Shown here in pieces: positions 7,396 to 15,328 of a DNA stretch of 17,256 nucleotides; positions within the stretch are counted from its first letter, which is position 1, and each line of letters opens with the position of its first letter. This DNA is from Oscillatoria sp. Prado101 (GTDB taxonomy: Bacteria; Cyanobacteriota; Cyanobacteriia; Cyanobacteriales; Oscillatoriaceae): contig JALOOK010000189.1 in NCBI GenBank assembly GCA_025454445.1, positions 1-17,256 of the forward strand. Direction: 5' to 3'. The position numbers and the translations under genes were made by a program. Under the pieces are notes generated by a model. That model worked only from the letters and a program-made list of their open reading frames with translations, ran no database searches and was not told the origin of the DNA.

Positions 7396-8801
7396 TACCG
7401 GCTCCTCGCGTCAGCTAAAAACTCTTTACTCTCCTCCTCAGTCTCGTGCATTTCGGCTTTGTGCAGCGTATCAGGCACCAGACCTTCCGGGCGCACCAGC
7501 ATCATTATGACTAATGTCAAGCCAAAAAGAAACAGGCGCATCTGGAGCGGATCGAGACTCGTCGCCACAAAGTCTCGCAGTCCTGGATCGCTAATCACCG
7601 GCAACACAGATGTATTTAGCCAACTCTTGATGACTTGCGCCAGTTGAGGCAGATACAGCCGGTCTGCAGCCATAATAATAATAGCACCCAGTATCACCCC
7701 AGTCAAATTGCCCAGCCCGCCCAAAATCACCATGCACAAGATGATCACAGAAATCGAAAAATCGAATACACTGGGAAATATAGCGCTGATATAAGCGGCG
7801 TAGAAAGCGCCGGCAAATCCCGAGAAAGTTGCGCCCATCGCAAAAGCTAGCAATTTGCTGTTGACCAGGTTTATTCCCATCGCGCTTGCCGCTAGCTCAT
7901 CTTCGCGGATAGCTGTCCAAGAACGCCCCAAGCGGGAATCGCGCAGGCGCACGATCGCAAAGTAGGCAAATACCACCAGGAACAGGATTAAATAATACCA
8001 GGGAAAATAGTTGGAGGATTCAAAAGTGCCAATTAAGGGGAGGGTTGGGCGATTGATGGGGTCAGGAACAATTTGCCCAAAACCGAGGGTGACAATTGCC
8101 AGGTAATCCCCGCGCAACCGCAAAGTGGGTGTTCCCAAAATCAAACCGGCAATCGCCGCCACCACTGCAGCCACCGGCAGCGCCAGCCAGAAGTTCCAAT
8201 CCAGGTCAAGTTGGGGAGAGGCTAAAAATCCAGTGGTATAAGCGCCAATGGCAAAAAAGGCGACGTAGCCCAAATCCAGCAAGCCGGCAAAGCCTACAGT
8301 AATATTCAGTCCCAGGGCTAGCATCACAAAGATTAAAATTTGGATCGCCGTATCTATCCAGTTAGTCTGACCGATTCGATCGGCAAAGGGAAAAAATACC
8401 AGAACGAAAGCCAGCGTCACCAGGGTTGCCTGTTGCTTTGCAGGAGCCGGTATCCCCTGCAAGGCTCCCATCACTCCACCTGCTAGAGTGGCAATTGCCA
8501 GCGCCGCTACTATTTCGACAGTCCCTGTAGCCGGCAGTCCTAAAAGAGGTGCGAGCTGCTGCTGAATTGCGCTTCCCAGCAGCAGCCAAAGCCCCACAAT
8601 CAATCCCGCACCGGCACCGGCTCCCAACCCTACTGTTGGGCTGATAATTCTCTGACGTTGAGCCTGCATGAAGGCAGCCGCCGTACCCAGCAGCCAGCCA
8701 ATAACCGCACCGCTCCACCCCCCAAACAGGAATGCCGTTAAAGCGGCTAGCGCTCCTAAAATCCAATTTGCAGTGACAGCCTTGATTACCTGATTTGCCA
8801 T
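7395..8801 (-). CDS. livM: Branched-chain/neutral amino-acid ABC transporter permease LivM type
   Basis: This inner-membrane permease pairs with LivH to form the translocation channel (NatC or NatD in cyanobacterial naming). The family core starts near residue 125 (VTLAFVLVFFPF, then NITVGFAGLLDLGYVAFFAIGAYTTG). It contains the ATPase-contact segment LGRSWTAIREDELAASAMGI and the following GFAGAFYA stretch. In front of it lies an N-terminal extension of about 120 residues with roughly three hydrophobic, Gly/Ala-rich segments, giving 468 residues against about 300-430 for relatives. Enterobacterial LivM also has an extended N-terminus, so this is a variation rather than a fusion. It overlaps livG by one base. 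It is separated from livH by 76 bp holding a heptamer repeat and hairpin. Confidence 0.94.
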   Translation of the reverse strand: MANQVIKAVTANWILGALAALTAFLFGGWSGAVIGWLLGTAAAFMQAQRQRIISPTVGLGAGAGAGLIVGLWLLLGSAIQQQLAPLLGLPATGTVEIVAALAIATLAGGVMGALQGIPAPAKQQATLVTLAFVLVFFPFADRIGQTNWIDTAIQILIFVMLALGLNITVGFAGLLDLGYVAFFAIGAYTTGFLASPQLDLDWNFWLALPVAAVVAAIAGLILGTPTLRLRGDYLAIVTLGFGQIVPDPINRPTLPLIGTFESSNYFPWYYLILFLVVFAYFAIVRLRDSRLGRSWTAIREDELAASAMGINLVNSKLLAFAMGATFSGFAGAFYAAYISAIFPSVFDFSISVIILCMVILGGLGNLTGVILGAIIIMAADRLYLPQLAQVIKSWLNTSVLPVISDPGLRDFVATSLDPLQMRLFLFGLTLVIMMLVRPEGLVPDTLHKAEMHETEEESKEFLADARSR

Positions 8802-8815
8802 ATTTGTTCTCCGCT

Positions 8816-8869
8816 CAGCAGTCAGCAGTCAGCAGTCAGCTGCCACAAACAGCCGGCAACTGACTGCTG
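8816..8869. repeat. CAGCAGT heptamer repeat forming a long hairpin between livH and livM
   Basis: The heptamer CAGCAGT stands three times from 8816 (CAGCAGTCAG at 8816, 8823 and 8830). The last copy extends to CAGCAGTCAGCTGCC (8830-8844), which pairs at 14 of 15 positions with GGCAACTGACTGCTG (8855-8869) around a 10-base loop. On the - strand this stem lies between the livH stop and livM start in the same transcript. The earlier heptamers offer alternative left arms, so the stem can slide. Confidence 0.88.
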
Positions 8870-8877
8870 AAAAAATC

Positions 8878-9954
8878 TCAAACCTTTTCCTGAACATTTT
8901 CGCCCAGCAAGCCGCCCGGTTTGAAGGCTAAAATCACCACCAAAACTGCGAACACCCAAGCATTCGTCCAGCGGCTCGACAGGTACTGGTCACTCAAAGC
9001 AGACAGCAATCCAATCGACAAACCCCCCAGCATTGCGCCGAAAATGTTGCCAATCCCTCCCAGCACCGCTGCGGTGAACGCCCGCAAGCCCGCCGTGAAG
9101 CCCATTGTGAACACAATCGTGTTGTTGTACAGCCCCACCAGCAGCCCAGCAGCCCCCGCCAGCGCCCCGCCCAGAAAAAAAGTCAGGGCAATAATCCAAT
9201 CCACATCAATGCCCATGATCAGAGCTGCGTCCCGGTTTTGAGCAGTCGCTCGCATCGCCTTTCCCAGACGGGTGTTCTGCACAAACAGCTGCAGTCCCAC
9301 CATCAAACCAAGGGCAACAACCAGCACAATCAAATCTTTCGTTGTGAACGAAATATTGCTCTCAATTCCCATCGCTTTGAGAATCTCAATCCGGGGCAAT
9401 AAGTCAGGAAAGCTCTTTGGCGCAGCTGCGTTTCCTCCCATGATGGGAATAAAAGATTTCAGCCCTCCCCAAAACAGACCGGCATTCTGGAAAATAAAAG
9501 AAACTCCAATGGCTGAGATCAGCGGTGCCAACCGGGGGGCGTTGCGCAAAGGCCGGTAGGCGTATCTTTCTGTGACAACATTTAATCCAGCGCAAAGACC
9601 GGCAGATATCACCAAAGCTATTAACATAGCTGGAATGCTAGCGCTCAGGGGAGCACCGTCTCCGACCCCAAACGCACCGATTGCTGTCAGGGAAGCAAAC
9701 GCCCCCAACATGTACAAATCCCCGTGAGCGAAATTGATCAGCTCAATAATGCCATAAACCAAAGTATAGCCCAGAGCAATAATAGCAATCACCGCACCGT
9801 TGACCAGACCAACCAAGATTTGTTGAATCAGGACTTCCGGGTTGCTGACAATCTCCCCTGCAATGCGGGGCAAGTCCAACCCGGCAATCGGGCCTAACAG
9901 CAAGACCAGGTAAATGAAAGCCAGGTACACAAGTGGCTTGTGCCATTGTTTCAT
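8878..9954 (-). CDS. livH: Branched-chain/neutral amino-acid ABC transporter permease LivH type
   Basis: This is the second permease of the importer. At 358 residues it is somewhat longer than E. coli LivH (about 300) because of a hydrophobic N-terminal segment (LVYLAFIYLVLLLGPIAG). The family core reads ILVGLVNGAVIAIIALGYTL, then YGIIELINFAHGDLYMLGAF. The ATPase-contact loop is RLGKAMRATAQNRDAALIMGI, followed by GGALAGAAGLLVGLYNN and AVLGGIGNIFGAMLGG. No frameshift or stop was seen. The gap to the binding-protein gene upstream is 477 bp, long for this operon type, so livH may have its own promoter. Confidence 0.95.
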   Translation of the reverse strand: MKQWHKPLVYLAFIYLVLLLGPIAGLDLPRIAGEIVSNPEVLIQQILVGLVNGAVIAIIALGYTLVYGIIELINFAHGDLYMLGAFASLTAIGAFGVGDGAPLSASIPAMLIALVISAGLCAGLNVVTERYAYRPLRNAPRLAPLISAIGVSFIFQNAGLFWGGLKSFIPIMGGNAAAPKSFPDLLPRIEILKAMGIESNISFTTKDLIVLVVALGLMVGLQLFVQNTRLGKAMRATAQNRDAALIMGIDVDWIIALTFFLGGALAGAAGLLVGLYNNTIVFTMGFTAGLRAFTAAVLGGIGNIFGAMLGGLSIGLLSALSDQYLSSRWTNAWVFAVLVVILAFKPGGLLGENVQEKV

Positions 9955-10431
9955 AGGGATTTGCCTCTAAACAGCAGAGTGCGTTTTCTCGGTGTCGGAC
10001 AGTCCTCACCGGCAGCATGTTGGCCACCAGCGGTGAAAATGTTTGAAAATGGTTTGCCAGGGCGGGATTTCTTTCTATATCTGTGGCAGACCAGATAGGA
10101 AATGTAAATCATTTGATTTGCACTATAGGTTGCTAGATTTTCATTCCCATGATCCCACTATAAAGATACTTTTTAGTATCCGCCTCATTACCACAACAAG
10201 CAGATTAAAAGCATAACAGCTTATTGACTTGCCCCGCCCCAGGGCAGAGTCCTGACTCCAAGTCGGGCAGGTGTGGCGACGGCACCTGGGAACTGTATTT
10301 TCAAGCCCTGCGCCGATGCCCCACTGAACACAGCGAAAGCCTGAAAATCCCGCGCCCACTGCCGGCTGTCCACTGCCCGTCTCGGCTAGAGGAACCCCGC
10401 CCCTGGAATTTGGCAATGGGTCAATCCTACA
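9955..10431. other. Spacer between binding-protein gene and livH
   Basis: No gene is supported. On the - strand, which leads into livH, there is an operator-like inverted repeat AAATCA-TT-TGATTT (10106-10119) in an A/T-rich stretch and a hairpin GATACT-TTTT-AGTATC (10165-10180). The segment from about 10181 to 10225 is a degraded fourth copy of the dispersed repeat tail (CGCCTCAT, then GCAGATTAAAAG and AACAGCTTA). From 10226 to 10431 nothing was recognised. Confidence 0.55.
10181..10225 (+). repeat. Dispersed repeat, partial copy 4 (tail only)
   Basis: GCAGATTAAAAGCATAACAG followed by CTTA (10200-10225) matches the tails of copies 1 and 3 almost exactly. CGCCTCAT just upstream looks like a degraded GACTGCCTCCT block. 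The 5' hairpin and GGCGGTGTGCG blocks are missing. Confidence 0.65.
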
Positions 10432-11651
10432 TCAATCTGCCTTGAGCAGACTCACAAACTGAAATTTCCCATCCTTGACCTGATTCCCGGACAGGGTGGT
10501 GAGGGTGGTGTCGCCATTGGCGTCAAAGCTCCAAGTGCCGAGCACTCCGGGAAAGTCTTTCGTGGCCAATACGGCGTCGCGGATGGCGGCGCGGTCATTT
10601 TTGCAGACTTTGCTGATCGCATCAACTACCACTTTGCCAGCTTCGTAGCCATAAGCGGCGTAGGCTTCCGGTTCGGCGTTATATTTGGCCTTGTAGCTTT
10701 CATACCAGGCTTTGCCGGCACCGGTTAGCTCTTTACCGGGGACTCCCCCGAAGGTGGCGTAAACCCCTTCGGCATCTTTGCCCGCCGCATCTATCAGGGC
10801 TTGCTCGAAAATGCCGTCAGGCCCCATAAAATTGACTTTATCGGGCGTCATCCCCACATTTCGCATGTCCTTGATCAGCTGCCCAGCATTGGTCTGGGTG
10901 GTGCCGCCAAAGTAGATCAGGTCTGGGTTGAGGGCTTTGATTTTGGTCATCAAAGCTTTATAGCAATCCCTTTGCCATACAGCTCTTGATCGTCGAGGAT
11001 ATAAACCCGTTTCACACCCTGGGAGTTGGCCCATTTGGCCGCCGCTGACCCTTGCAGGTCATCTGTAGGGACGATGCGGGTGTAGTTGCGCTTGCCATTG
11101 GGGTAGTACACGTCAGGCTCTTTGCCCTCACCTTTGCCCGGTTTGGTCAGTCCTGGATAGGTGTTGGCGGGGCTGACCATCACCAAGTTGTCTCGGTTGA
11201 GGATAGGAATCGATAGCTTGGCTGCGCCAGAGTTGAAGTGGCCAATCACGGCAACGACTGATTTGTCGGCAACGGCTTTGTTGGCGTTTTGCGTCACCTG
11301 CGCCGGGTCCCATTTACCGGCAGCTGCAGTGGCGTCGTCATATTTTTCATATTGGATCTTGAGCTGGCCATCGCAGACGGTTGACTTTGTTTCGTCGAGG
11401 GCTTGCTGGATTCCGTTGACAATCGATTGGCTCTGGCCCAGGGCGCTGCCTGTCATGGGCAGGCTGGAAATAATCTTGACTGTGTTCCCAGAAGGTGCTG
11501 CGCCGGTTCCGGCACTATTGGGGCCAGCATCTGGCTTTGCCCCACACCCGGCCAGCGCTGAGGCCGCCAACACTGATAAGACTAATTTACTTAACCGCAC
11601 ATAGGGGAGACTCATTCTTGATCGTCCGCCGGACTCCTGTGTAAAGTTCAT
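10432..11651 (-). pseudogene. Amino-acid ABC transporter substrate-binding lipoprotein (LivJ/NatB type), broken by an internal deletion
   Basis: This protein would bind branched-chain or neutral amino acids in the periplasm and feed the LivHMGF importer downstream. A lipoprotein signal reads KLVLSVLAASALAGC. The ligand-domain start is VKIISSLPMTGSALGQSQSI, followed by VVAVIGHFNSGAAKL and VMVSPANTYPGLT. The first frame runs to VYILDDQELYGKGIA, then IKL and a TGA at 10950-10952. The rest (KALMTKIKALNPDLIYFGGT to VSLLKAD) continues in another frame. In homologues I would expect about 27 residues between these two parts. Here only two bases remain, so roughly 79 bp were lost near 10960 and the frame shifted. 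The start is uncertain: ATG 11651 has a weak AAGAAG upstream, ATG 11615 is the alternative. A collapsed assembly could imitate this lesion. Confidence 0.88.
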
Positions 11652-11742
11652 CTGTTCGTTCTTCTTTGGGTGTTTTTGTACTGACATGTTCTTCTTTAGG
11701 GATGACTTGTACTTTTGTCGTTGGGGAAATGCGCCTCTCTGG

Positions 11743-11758
11743 TTTATAATAGTATAAA
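11743..11758 (-). promoter_or_regulatory. A/T-rich inverted repeat, possible promoter of the binding-protein gene
   Basis: TTTATA-ATAG-TATAAA lies about 95 bp upstream of the likely start at 11651. Read on the - strand it offers TATACT and TATTAT as -10 hexamers, but no good -35 at 16-18 bp. The leader behind it carries two copies of AAAGAAGAAC, about 33 bp apart. Confidence 0.35.
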
Positions 11759-12139
11759 TTGCCTGACTGCCTGTCCGGAAGCATGCGATACTTGCCCGGT
11801 CGCCGGTGCTGCTTAAATCTTTCCGTGACTTGTTGTCTGCCTGTATGTCAAGGGCTTGGCAACCTATTTTTAGCTGTATCAAGGGAGCTTCAACCTTTGG
11901 TAAATCTGCTGTTTCGTTGCCTGGATCGCTTCGCGTAAAGCACCCTGCTGCTGCGGATATTACCTGTAGCAATGGCTCTCTAGCCCTGAATTTGTGTGAG
12001 CCTTGACGCTTCAGCAATTCGAGCAGGCGAACAATAACTGTCAGACAAAAAGCTAAACAAATCAGAATATCAATCTTCGGGTTTTTTTTGCGTAAAGATA
12101 AGCAAAATGATACGGGTAAGCCATCGCAATACAAGAACT

Positions 12140-12412
12140 TAACCTGAGGAGTTGGGCAGGTAAGTTACAGCTAATGCCAGCAGTTGCGCTGCGGGGTGGG
12201 GGAAAAAGTTGTCCCGCGACCTTTGAGCCGGTAAGGCGATGGGGGTGGCCGTTCACGGTGCCGGCCAGGCGGTCAACTTCCCCGGAAGGCGCATGTAGCT
12301 CCCTCGGATGGCTGCCTCAAAGATTGTCAGTCAGAGGAAACGGCAGTTTGATGCCGGTTTGGGGAGGATTTTGAGTTTTGAATTGTGAATTTTAAATTCA
12401 AAACTCTTTTTT
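12140..12412 (+). ncRNA. Candidate structured RNA or riboswitch-like element
   Basis: This G/C-rich stretch in a gene-free interval is followed by a stem-loop and T-run on the + strand. Three short blocks occur in the order seen in cobalamin riboswitches: TTGTCCCGCGACC (12209-12221), CCGGAAGGCGC (12282-12292) and AGTCAGAGGAAACGGCAG (12329-12346), a poor match to the B12 box. Local stems are possible, for example GCC-GGTAA-GGC near 12227 and CGGCA/TGCCG at 12341-12356. The upstream GGTG-AAA-TCC part of that riboswitch is not recognisable, and no + strand gene follows. The cobalamin link is a weak guess, and other RNAs or simple intergenic sequence are possible. Confidence 0.25.
12373..12412 (+). 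terminator. Stem-loop with T-run
   Basis: Arms GAGTTTTGAATT (12373-12384) and AATTCAAAACTC (12395-12406) pair perfectly around 10 bases, followed by TTTTTT (12407-12412). On the + strand this is a good intrinsic terminator, but there is no + gene upstream. On the - strand it lies 25 bp after the lipA stop and could form lipA's 3' hairpin without a T-run. GAGTTTTGA also forms the end of lipA, so the hairpin may derive from a local duplication. Confidence 0.7.
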
Positions 12413-12430
12413 GGCAACTGAAATGGCAAC

Positions 12431-13372
12431 TCAAAACTCTTCACCGGCATGGTAGGAGCTGCGGACGAGGGGGCCAGACCGGACGTGAGAAAAGCCCATC
12501 TCTCGGGCGATTGCGCCGAGGCGGTCAAATTCTTCGGGCGTCCAGTATTTTCGCACCGGCAGGTGTTCCAGTGCGGGGCGCATGTACTGCCCGAGGGTGA
12601 GCCGGTCGCAACCCGCCGCCCGCAAATCTGCCATCGCCTCAACAATCTCAGCTTCGGTTTCACCGTGTCCCAGCATCAATCCGGATTTTGTCGGGATGCG
12701 GGAATCAATTTCTTTGACGAACCGGAGGACATCCAGGCTGCGCTCGTACTTGGCTCCCCGCCGCACTGTACCTTGCAGGCGTCTGACTGTTTCTATATTG
12801 TGGTTGTAACAGGCGGGGAGGGCCCTGACTACTGTCTCAATGCGCTGGCGCTGCTGCTGTGCCGGTGTCATATCATAAGAGTGACCCCCCCAGAAATCGG
12901 CGGTGAGCACTTCTATCTGTGTGTCGGGGTTTAGCCGGCGCACGGCCTGCATTGTGGCCACAAACCAGCCGGCACCGGCATCTGGCAAGTCATCTCTCGC
13001 CACCGATGTCAGCACGACATAGCGCAAGCCCAGCAGCTGCAAGGCTTCAGCCACTTTTTCGGGTTCTTCTGGGTCTAGGGGCACCGGAGCGTGACCCTTA
13101 TCCACTTGACAAAAGGCACAGGATCGCGTACATGTTGGCCCCATGAGCAAGAATGTGGCTGTTTTCTGGGCGTAGCACTCTCCCCGGTTGGGGCAGCGGC
13201 CTTCCTCACAAATGGTGTGGATCTGGCGCTGCTTGATAATTTGCTGTACTGTAGACAGTTCGCTGGCTTTGCCGATGGGGCGTCGCAGCCACTCTGGCAT
13301 GGCCTGGATTTCTGCCCGACGCGCTTGAGCGGAGGATGGGCTTGTGGGAGTTGGACTGGGTTCGGCAGCCAT
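12431..13372 (-). CDS. lipA: Lipoyl synthase (radical SAM)
   Basis: LipA inserts two sulfur atoms at C6 and C8 of protein-bound octanoate to make lipoate for 2-oxoacid dehydrogenases and the glycine cleavage system. At 313 residues the length is normal. The auxiliary cluster motif is C55-EEGR-C60-PNRGE-C66, the radical SAM motif is C81-TRS-C85-AF-C88, and the C-terminal RSSY (about 304-307) supplies the conserved Ser ligand. Other family segments are TSVARDDLPDAGAGWF, YNHNIETV, KSGLMLGHGE, TLGQYMRP and YWTPEEF. The first 20 residues are a Pro/Ser/Ala-rich tail of no known role. No Shine-Dalgarno sequence is visible before the ATG. It is a single gene with no lipB or other lipoate gene beside it. 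Confidence 0.97.
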   Translation of the reverse strand: MAAEPSPTPTSPSSAQARRAEIQAMPEWLRRPIGKASELSTVQQIIKQRQIHTICEEGRCPNRGECYAQKTATFLLMGPTCTRSCAFCQVDKGHAPVPLDPEEPEKVAEALQLLGLRYVVLTSVARDDLPDAGAGWFVATMQAVRRLNPDTQIEVLTADFWGGHSYDMTPAQQQRQRIETVVRALPACYNHNIETVRRLQGTVRRGAKYERSLDVLRFVKEIDSRIPTKSGLMLGHGETEAEIVEAMADLRAAGCDRLTLGQYMRPALEHLPVRKYWTPEEFDRLGAIAREMGFSHVRSGPLVRSSYHAGEEF

Positions 13373-13834
13373 AAAAGTTAGAATTTAAACCTATGGGCTA
13401 ATCGCCCAGAAAGCAAGAGGGTGATACAAATCTTATAACATTCCCCAAACAGGCCGGTGGGGCGGCTAGGAATTGGTGGGGCGGCTTTTGTGCCTTTTGC
13501 GCCAGAAGTGCCTTAAGCTAGGATTAAGAGATAGGCTAGCTTTCAGGGGGAGCGTTAAATATATAGTGAGCTGGAGATGCTAAATGATAAATTGTATAGT
13601 TGCTAGCAGGGCAAGGATCGCACTCCAGCGAGAGTGATTGTGTTTGGCAGAGGTGGCGCTAGTGAGGATTGATAGTGTTCCCGGACAGGTGGGGTTCAGA
13701 TACATTTGCCGGCCCGATACCGAACTGGATTTTCCGAGCGCGTTTCGGTGTTCCATCGGGATTCAACCGCCTCAAGGTTGCCCAACTGTCACCATAAATT
13801 TTGATTTTTCACCCAACCACTAGAGGAGTCAGTC
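13373..13834. other. Divergent spacer between lipA and the response regulator
   Basis: No gene is supported. It must hold the promoters for both flanking genes. A GGGC/GCCC hairpin (13394-13406) lies close to the lipA start. A 12-bp direct repeat GGTGGGGCGGCT occurs at 13456-13467 and 13475-13486. GCTAGC occurs twice around an A/T-rich stretch with TATAGT at 13595-13600, a possible -10 for the + strand gene without a clear -35. Confidence 0.5.
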
Positions 13835-14413
13835 GTGGCAAGTCACAAAATTTTGGTTATCGATGACAGCAAGGTAATTCGGATGCGGTTGCGGGAGATG
13901 TTACCGCCGGGTAACTTTGAGATCGTGGAAGCAACAGACGGGGAAGAGGGTCTGAAGCAGATCCGCCTGGCACGCCCTAACTTAATTATGCTGGATTTCT
14001 TGCTGCCAAAAGTGAGCGGATGGGAGGTGTACCAGCATATTCAAAAGAATCCAGAGCTGCGGAAAATTCCCCTGGTGCTGATGTCCGGGCGGAAAGAAGA
14101 AGTGACTGAGAAGATTCCGGAACCGTTCCAGTATTTTGCTTTTATCGAAAAGCCGTTTGAGAAGAAGCAGCTGATTGACGCGATCAAGTTCGCCATGGGT
14201 CAGGCCGGCAAGGCACCGGCACCTCCGGAGCCAAGGACTACGGACGTCAAGCCGCCACAGGTTACGGGGAGTCAAACACAGGCTGCCGGTGGGGCATCGA
14301 ACCAGGAAATTGCGCAAATGCGGGCTGACATGAAGAAAATGCAGGCTGAGATTGATGCGCTCAAGAAGCAGCTGGCTCAGGTCGTGACGGTGATCAAGCA
14401 AAAGTTGAAGTAG
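13835..14413 (+). CDS. Response regulator, CheY-like receiver with C-terminal coiled coil
   Basis: This is a cytoplasmic phospho-acceptor protein, probably part of a two-component or motility-type signalling path. The GTG start at 13835 has GAGGAG six bases upstream. The receiver domain (about residues 4-118) has the acidic pair D10-D11, phospho-acceptor D54 (LIMLDFLLPK), S84 (LMSG) and K106 (IEKPF), so it should be functional. A Pro/Ala/Gly/Gln-rich linker (about 121-152) follows, then a Lys-rich helix (about 153-192; MRADMKKMQAEIDALKKQLA) with a leucine/hydrophobic spacing that suggests a coiled coil. There is no DNA-binding or enzymatic output domain, so output is likely through protein contact or oligomerisation. 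No kinase gene is next to it. Confidence 0.93.
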   Translation: MASHKILVIDDSKVIRMRLREMLPPGNFEIVEATDGEEGLKQIRLARPNLIMLDFLLPKVSGWEVYQHIQKNPELRKIPLVLMSGRKEEVTEKIPEPFQYFAFIEKPFEKKQLIDAIKFAMGQAGKAPAPPEPRTTDVKPPQVTGSQTQAAGGASNQEIAQMRADMKKMQAEIDALKKQLAQVVTVIKQKLK

Positions 14414-14474
14414 CCGGCTGCAGGTTCGGGATGCGGGCGCACTAGAAGGATGATTAAAACTCTGTGCTGCTGGA

Positions 14475-14545
14475 AACCCCACCCCCCAACCTATGCCCCT
14501 TATCTCCAGAGGGGGCCCAAGCTTCCCCGTTAACGGGGAGGGTGA
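14475..14545. repeat. Palindromic element, inverted relative of 5373-5414
   Basis: AACCCCACCCCCCAACC (14475-14491) is the exact reverse complement of 5398-5414. It is followed by a perfect palindrome TCCCCGTTAACGGGGA near 14524-14539. The pair could serve as a substrate for inversion of the 9 kb between them. Confidence 0.75.
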
Positions 14546-14562
14546 GAAAAGAGAGGGGCGCA

Positions 14563-14588
14563 AGGGGCGGCCACGGGGGGCCGCCCCT
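14563..14588. repeat. G/C hairpin next to dispersed repeat copy 3
   Basis: Arms AGGGGCGGCC (14563-14572) and GGCCGCCCCT (14579-14588) pair perfectly around ACGGGG. The element directly precedes copy 3 of the dispersed repeat. Confidence 0.85.
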
Positions 14589-14592
14589 ACAG

Positions 14593-14731
14593 CAGTTTGT
14601 AGTTGGGCTGCACGCCCAACCAGCTCGCCCCGCCTCGGGGACAATTTTCATTATCTGGCGGTGTGCGCAGTTGAGAAGCGACTGCCTCCTGTAAGCGGAC
14701 AGGCGCAGATTAAAAGCTTAACAGCTTAAGT
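14593..14731 (+). repeat. Dispersed ~150-bp repeat, copy 3
   Basis: The blocks are TTTGTAGTTGGGCTGCACGC with stem GTTGGGC (14602-14608) and GCCCAAC (14614-14620), a block ending in TGGCGGTGTGCGC, AGCGACTGCCTCCT, and GCAGATTAAAAGCTTAACAG plus CTTAA. Its tail matches copy 1, and its middle matches both other copies. It stands between the response regulator and the Uma2 pseudogene. Confidence 0.8.
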
Positions 14732-14945
14732 TTTTAAAGGGTATTTGGTTTAATTTGTCAAGGGTGAAGTTGGGATTTTTTTGTAAATTTTTGTGTCGCC
14801 TGCGGGTGAATGTGCCGGCAGTTGCAGCCTGACTGCCCGCTCTAGGCGAGCGCATGCCGGCGGGCGCGAAAAGCAATTTCTCCTCGCTCTCGGCGGTGCT
14901 TGTGCTAAGCTTAAAAAACTGGGTTTACAGTTCCTAGGTGCGCTT

Positions 14946-15306
14946 ATGGTAACAGAAGTGCAATCGCCAACTAAACCACAGATCATCTACCCCGATAGTG
15001 ACGGTAAACCGATAGCAAATAATACTGTGCAGTTTGGCTGGATTGTAGAGATTCAGCACAATTTGAACTGGATGTGTGCGGATGACCCAAATGTGTTTGT
15101 GGCGGGGGATTTGTTTTGGTATCCCGTGTAAGGGCGCAACACAATTGTCAGCGCACCGGCTGTGATGGTGGTGTTTGGCTTTCCCCAAGGGCGACAGGCG
15201 TTCCTATCTACAGTGGAATCAGGGGGGAATTGCACCGCAAGTCGTGTTTGAAATTATCTCTCCCAGCAATTCGCAGGATGAAATGAACCACCCATCACTA
15301 AATTAA
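14946..15306 (+). pseudogene. Uma2-family (DUF820) putative restriction-endonuclease-like protein, decayed
   Basis: Uma2 proteins are PD-(D/E)XK nuclease-fold proteins abundant in filamentous cyanobacteria. The ATG at 14946 has AGG seven bases upstream and opens a clear Uma2 N-terminus (TKPQIIYPDSDGKPIANNT, then DDPNVFVAGDLFWYPV). A TAA at 15129-15131 follows, where relatives usually have Glu (GAA), so one base change explains it. Reading on, APAVMVVFGFPQG is in the same frame. One extra base near 15190 shifts the frame to GDRRSYLQWNQGGIAPQVVF, then EIISPSNSQDEMN. The catalytic PD appears as PA, and the 3' third, with the catalytic Lys region, is replaced after DEMN. At least three independent lesions show it is dead. 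Confidence 0.9.
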
Positions 15307-15328
15307 ATATAACCACCGGCATTGAATT

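Noticed and set aside
10081..10190. NtcA site (GTA-N8-TAC) upstream of livH
   Set aside because: Only the palindrome AAATCA-TT-TGATTT is present. No GTA-N8-TAC with a correctly spaced -10 was found.
11652..12134. 160-residue N-terminal extension of the binding-protein frame
   Set aside because: A normal lipoprotein signal begins at 11651 or 11615. The upstream part is low in protein character and is better read as leader.
12062..12256. 64-residue - strand frame (NGHPHRLTGSKVAGQLF)
   Set aside because: There is no ribosome binding site, and it overlaps the possible RNA element. It could be a spurious translation, and I could not support a family.
12140..12412. RNase P RNA, tmRNA, SRP RNA or group II intron domain V
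   Set aside because: The conserved blocks I know for these RNAs were not found on either strand.
12449..12934. 161-residue + strand frame
   Set aside because: It lies antisense to lipA, whose motifs are clear. The same reasoning removes long frames opposite pstS, the porin and the liv genes.
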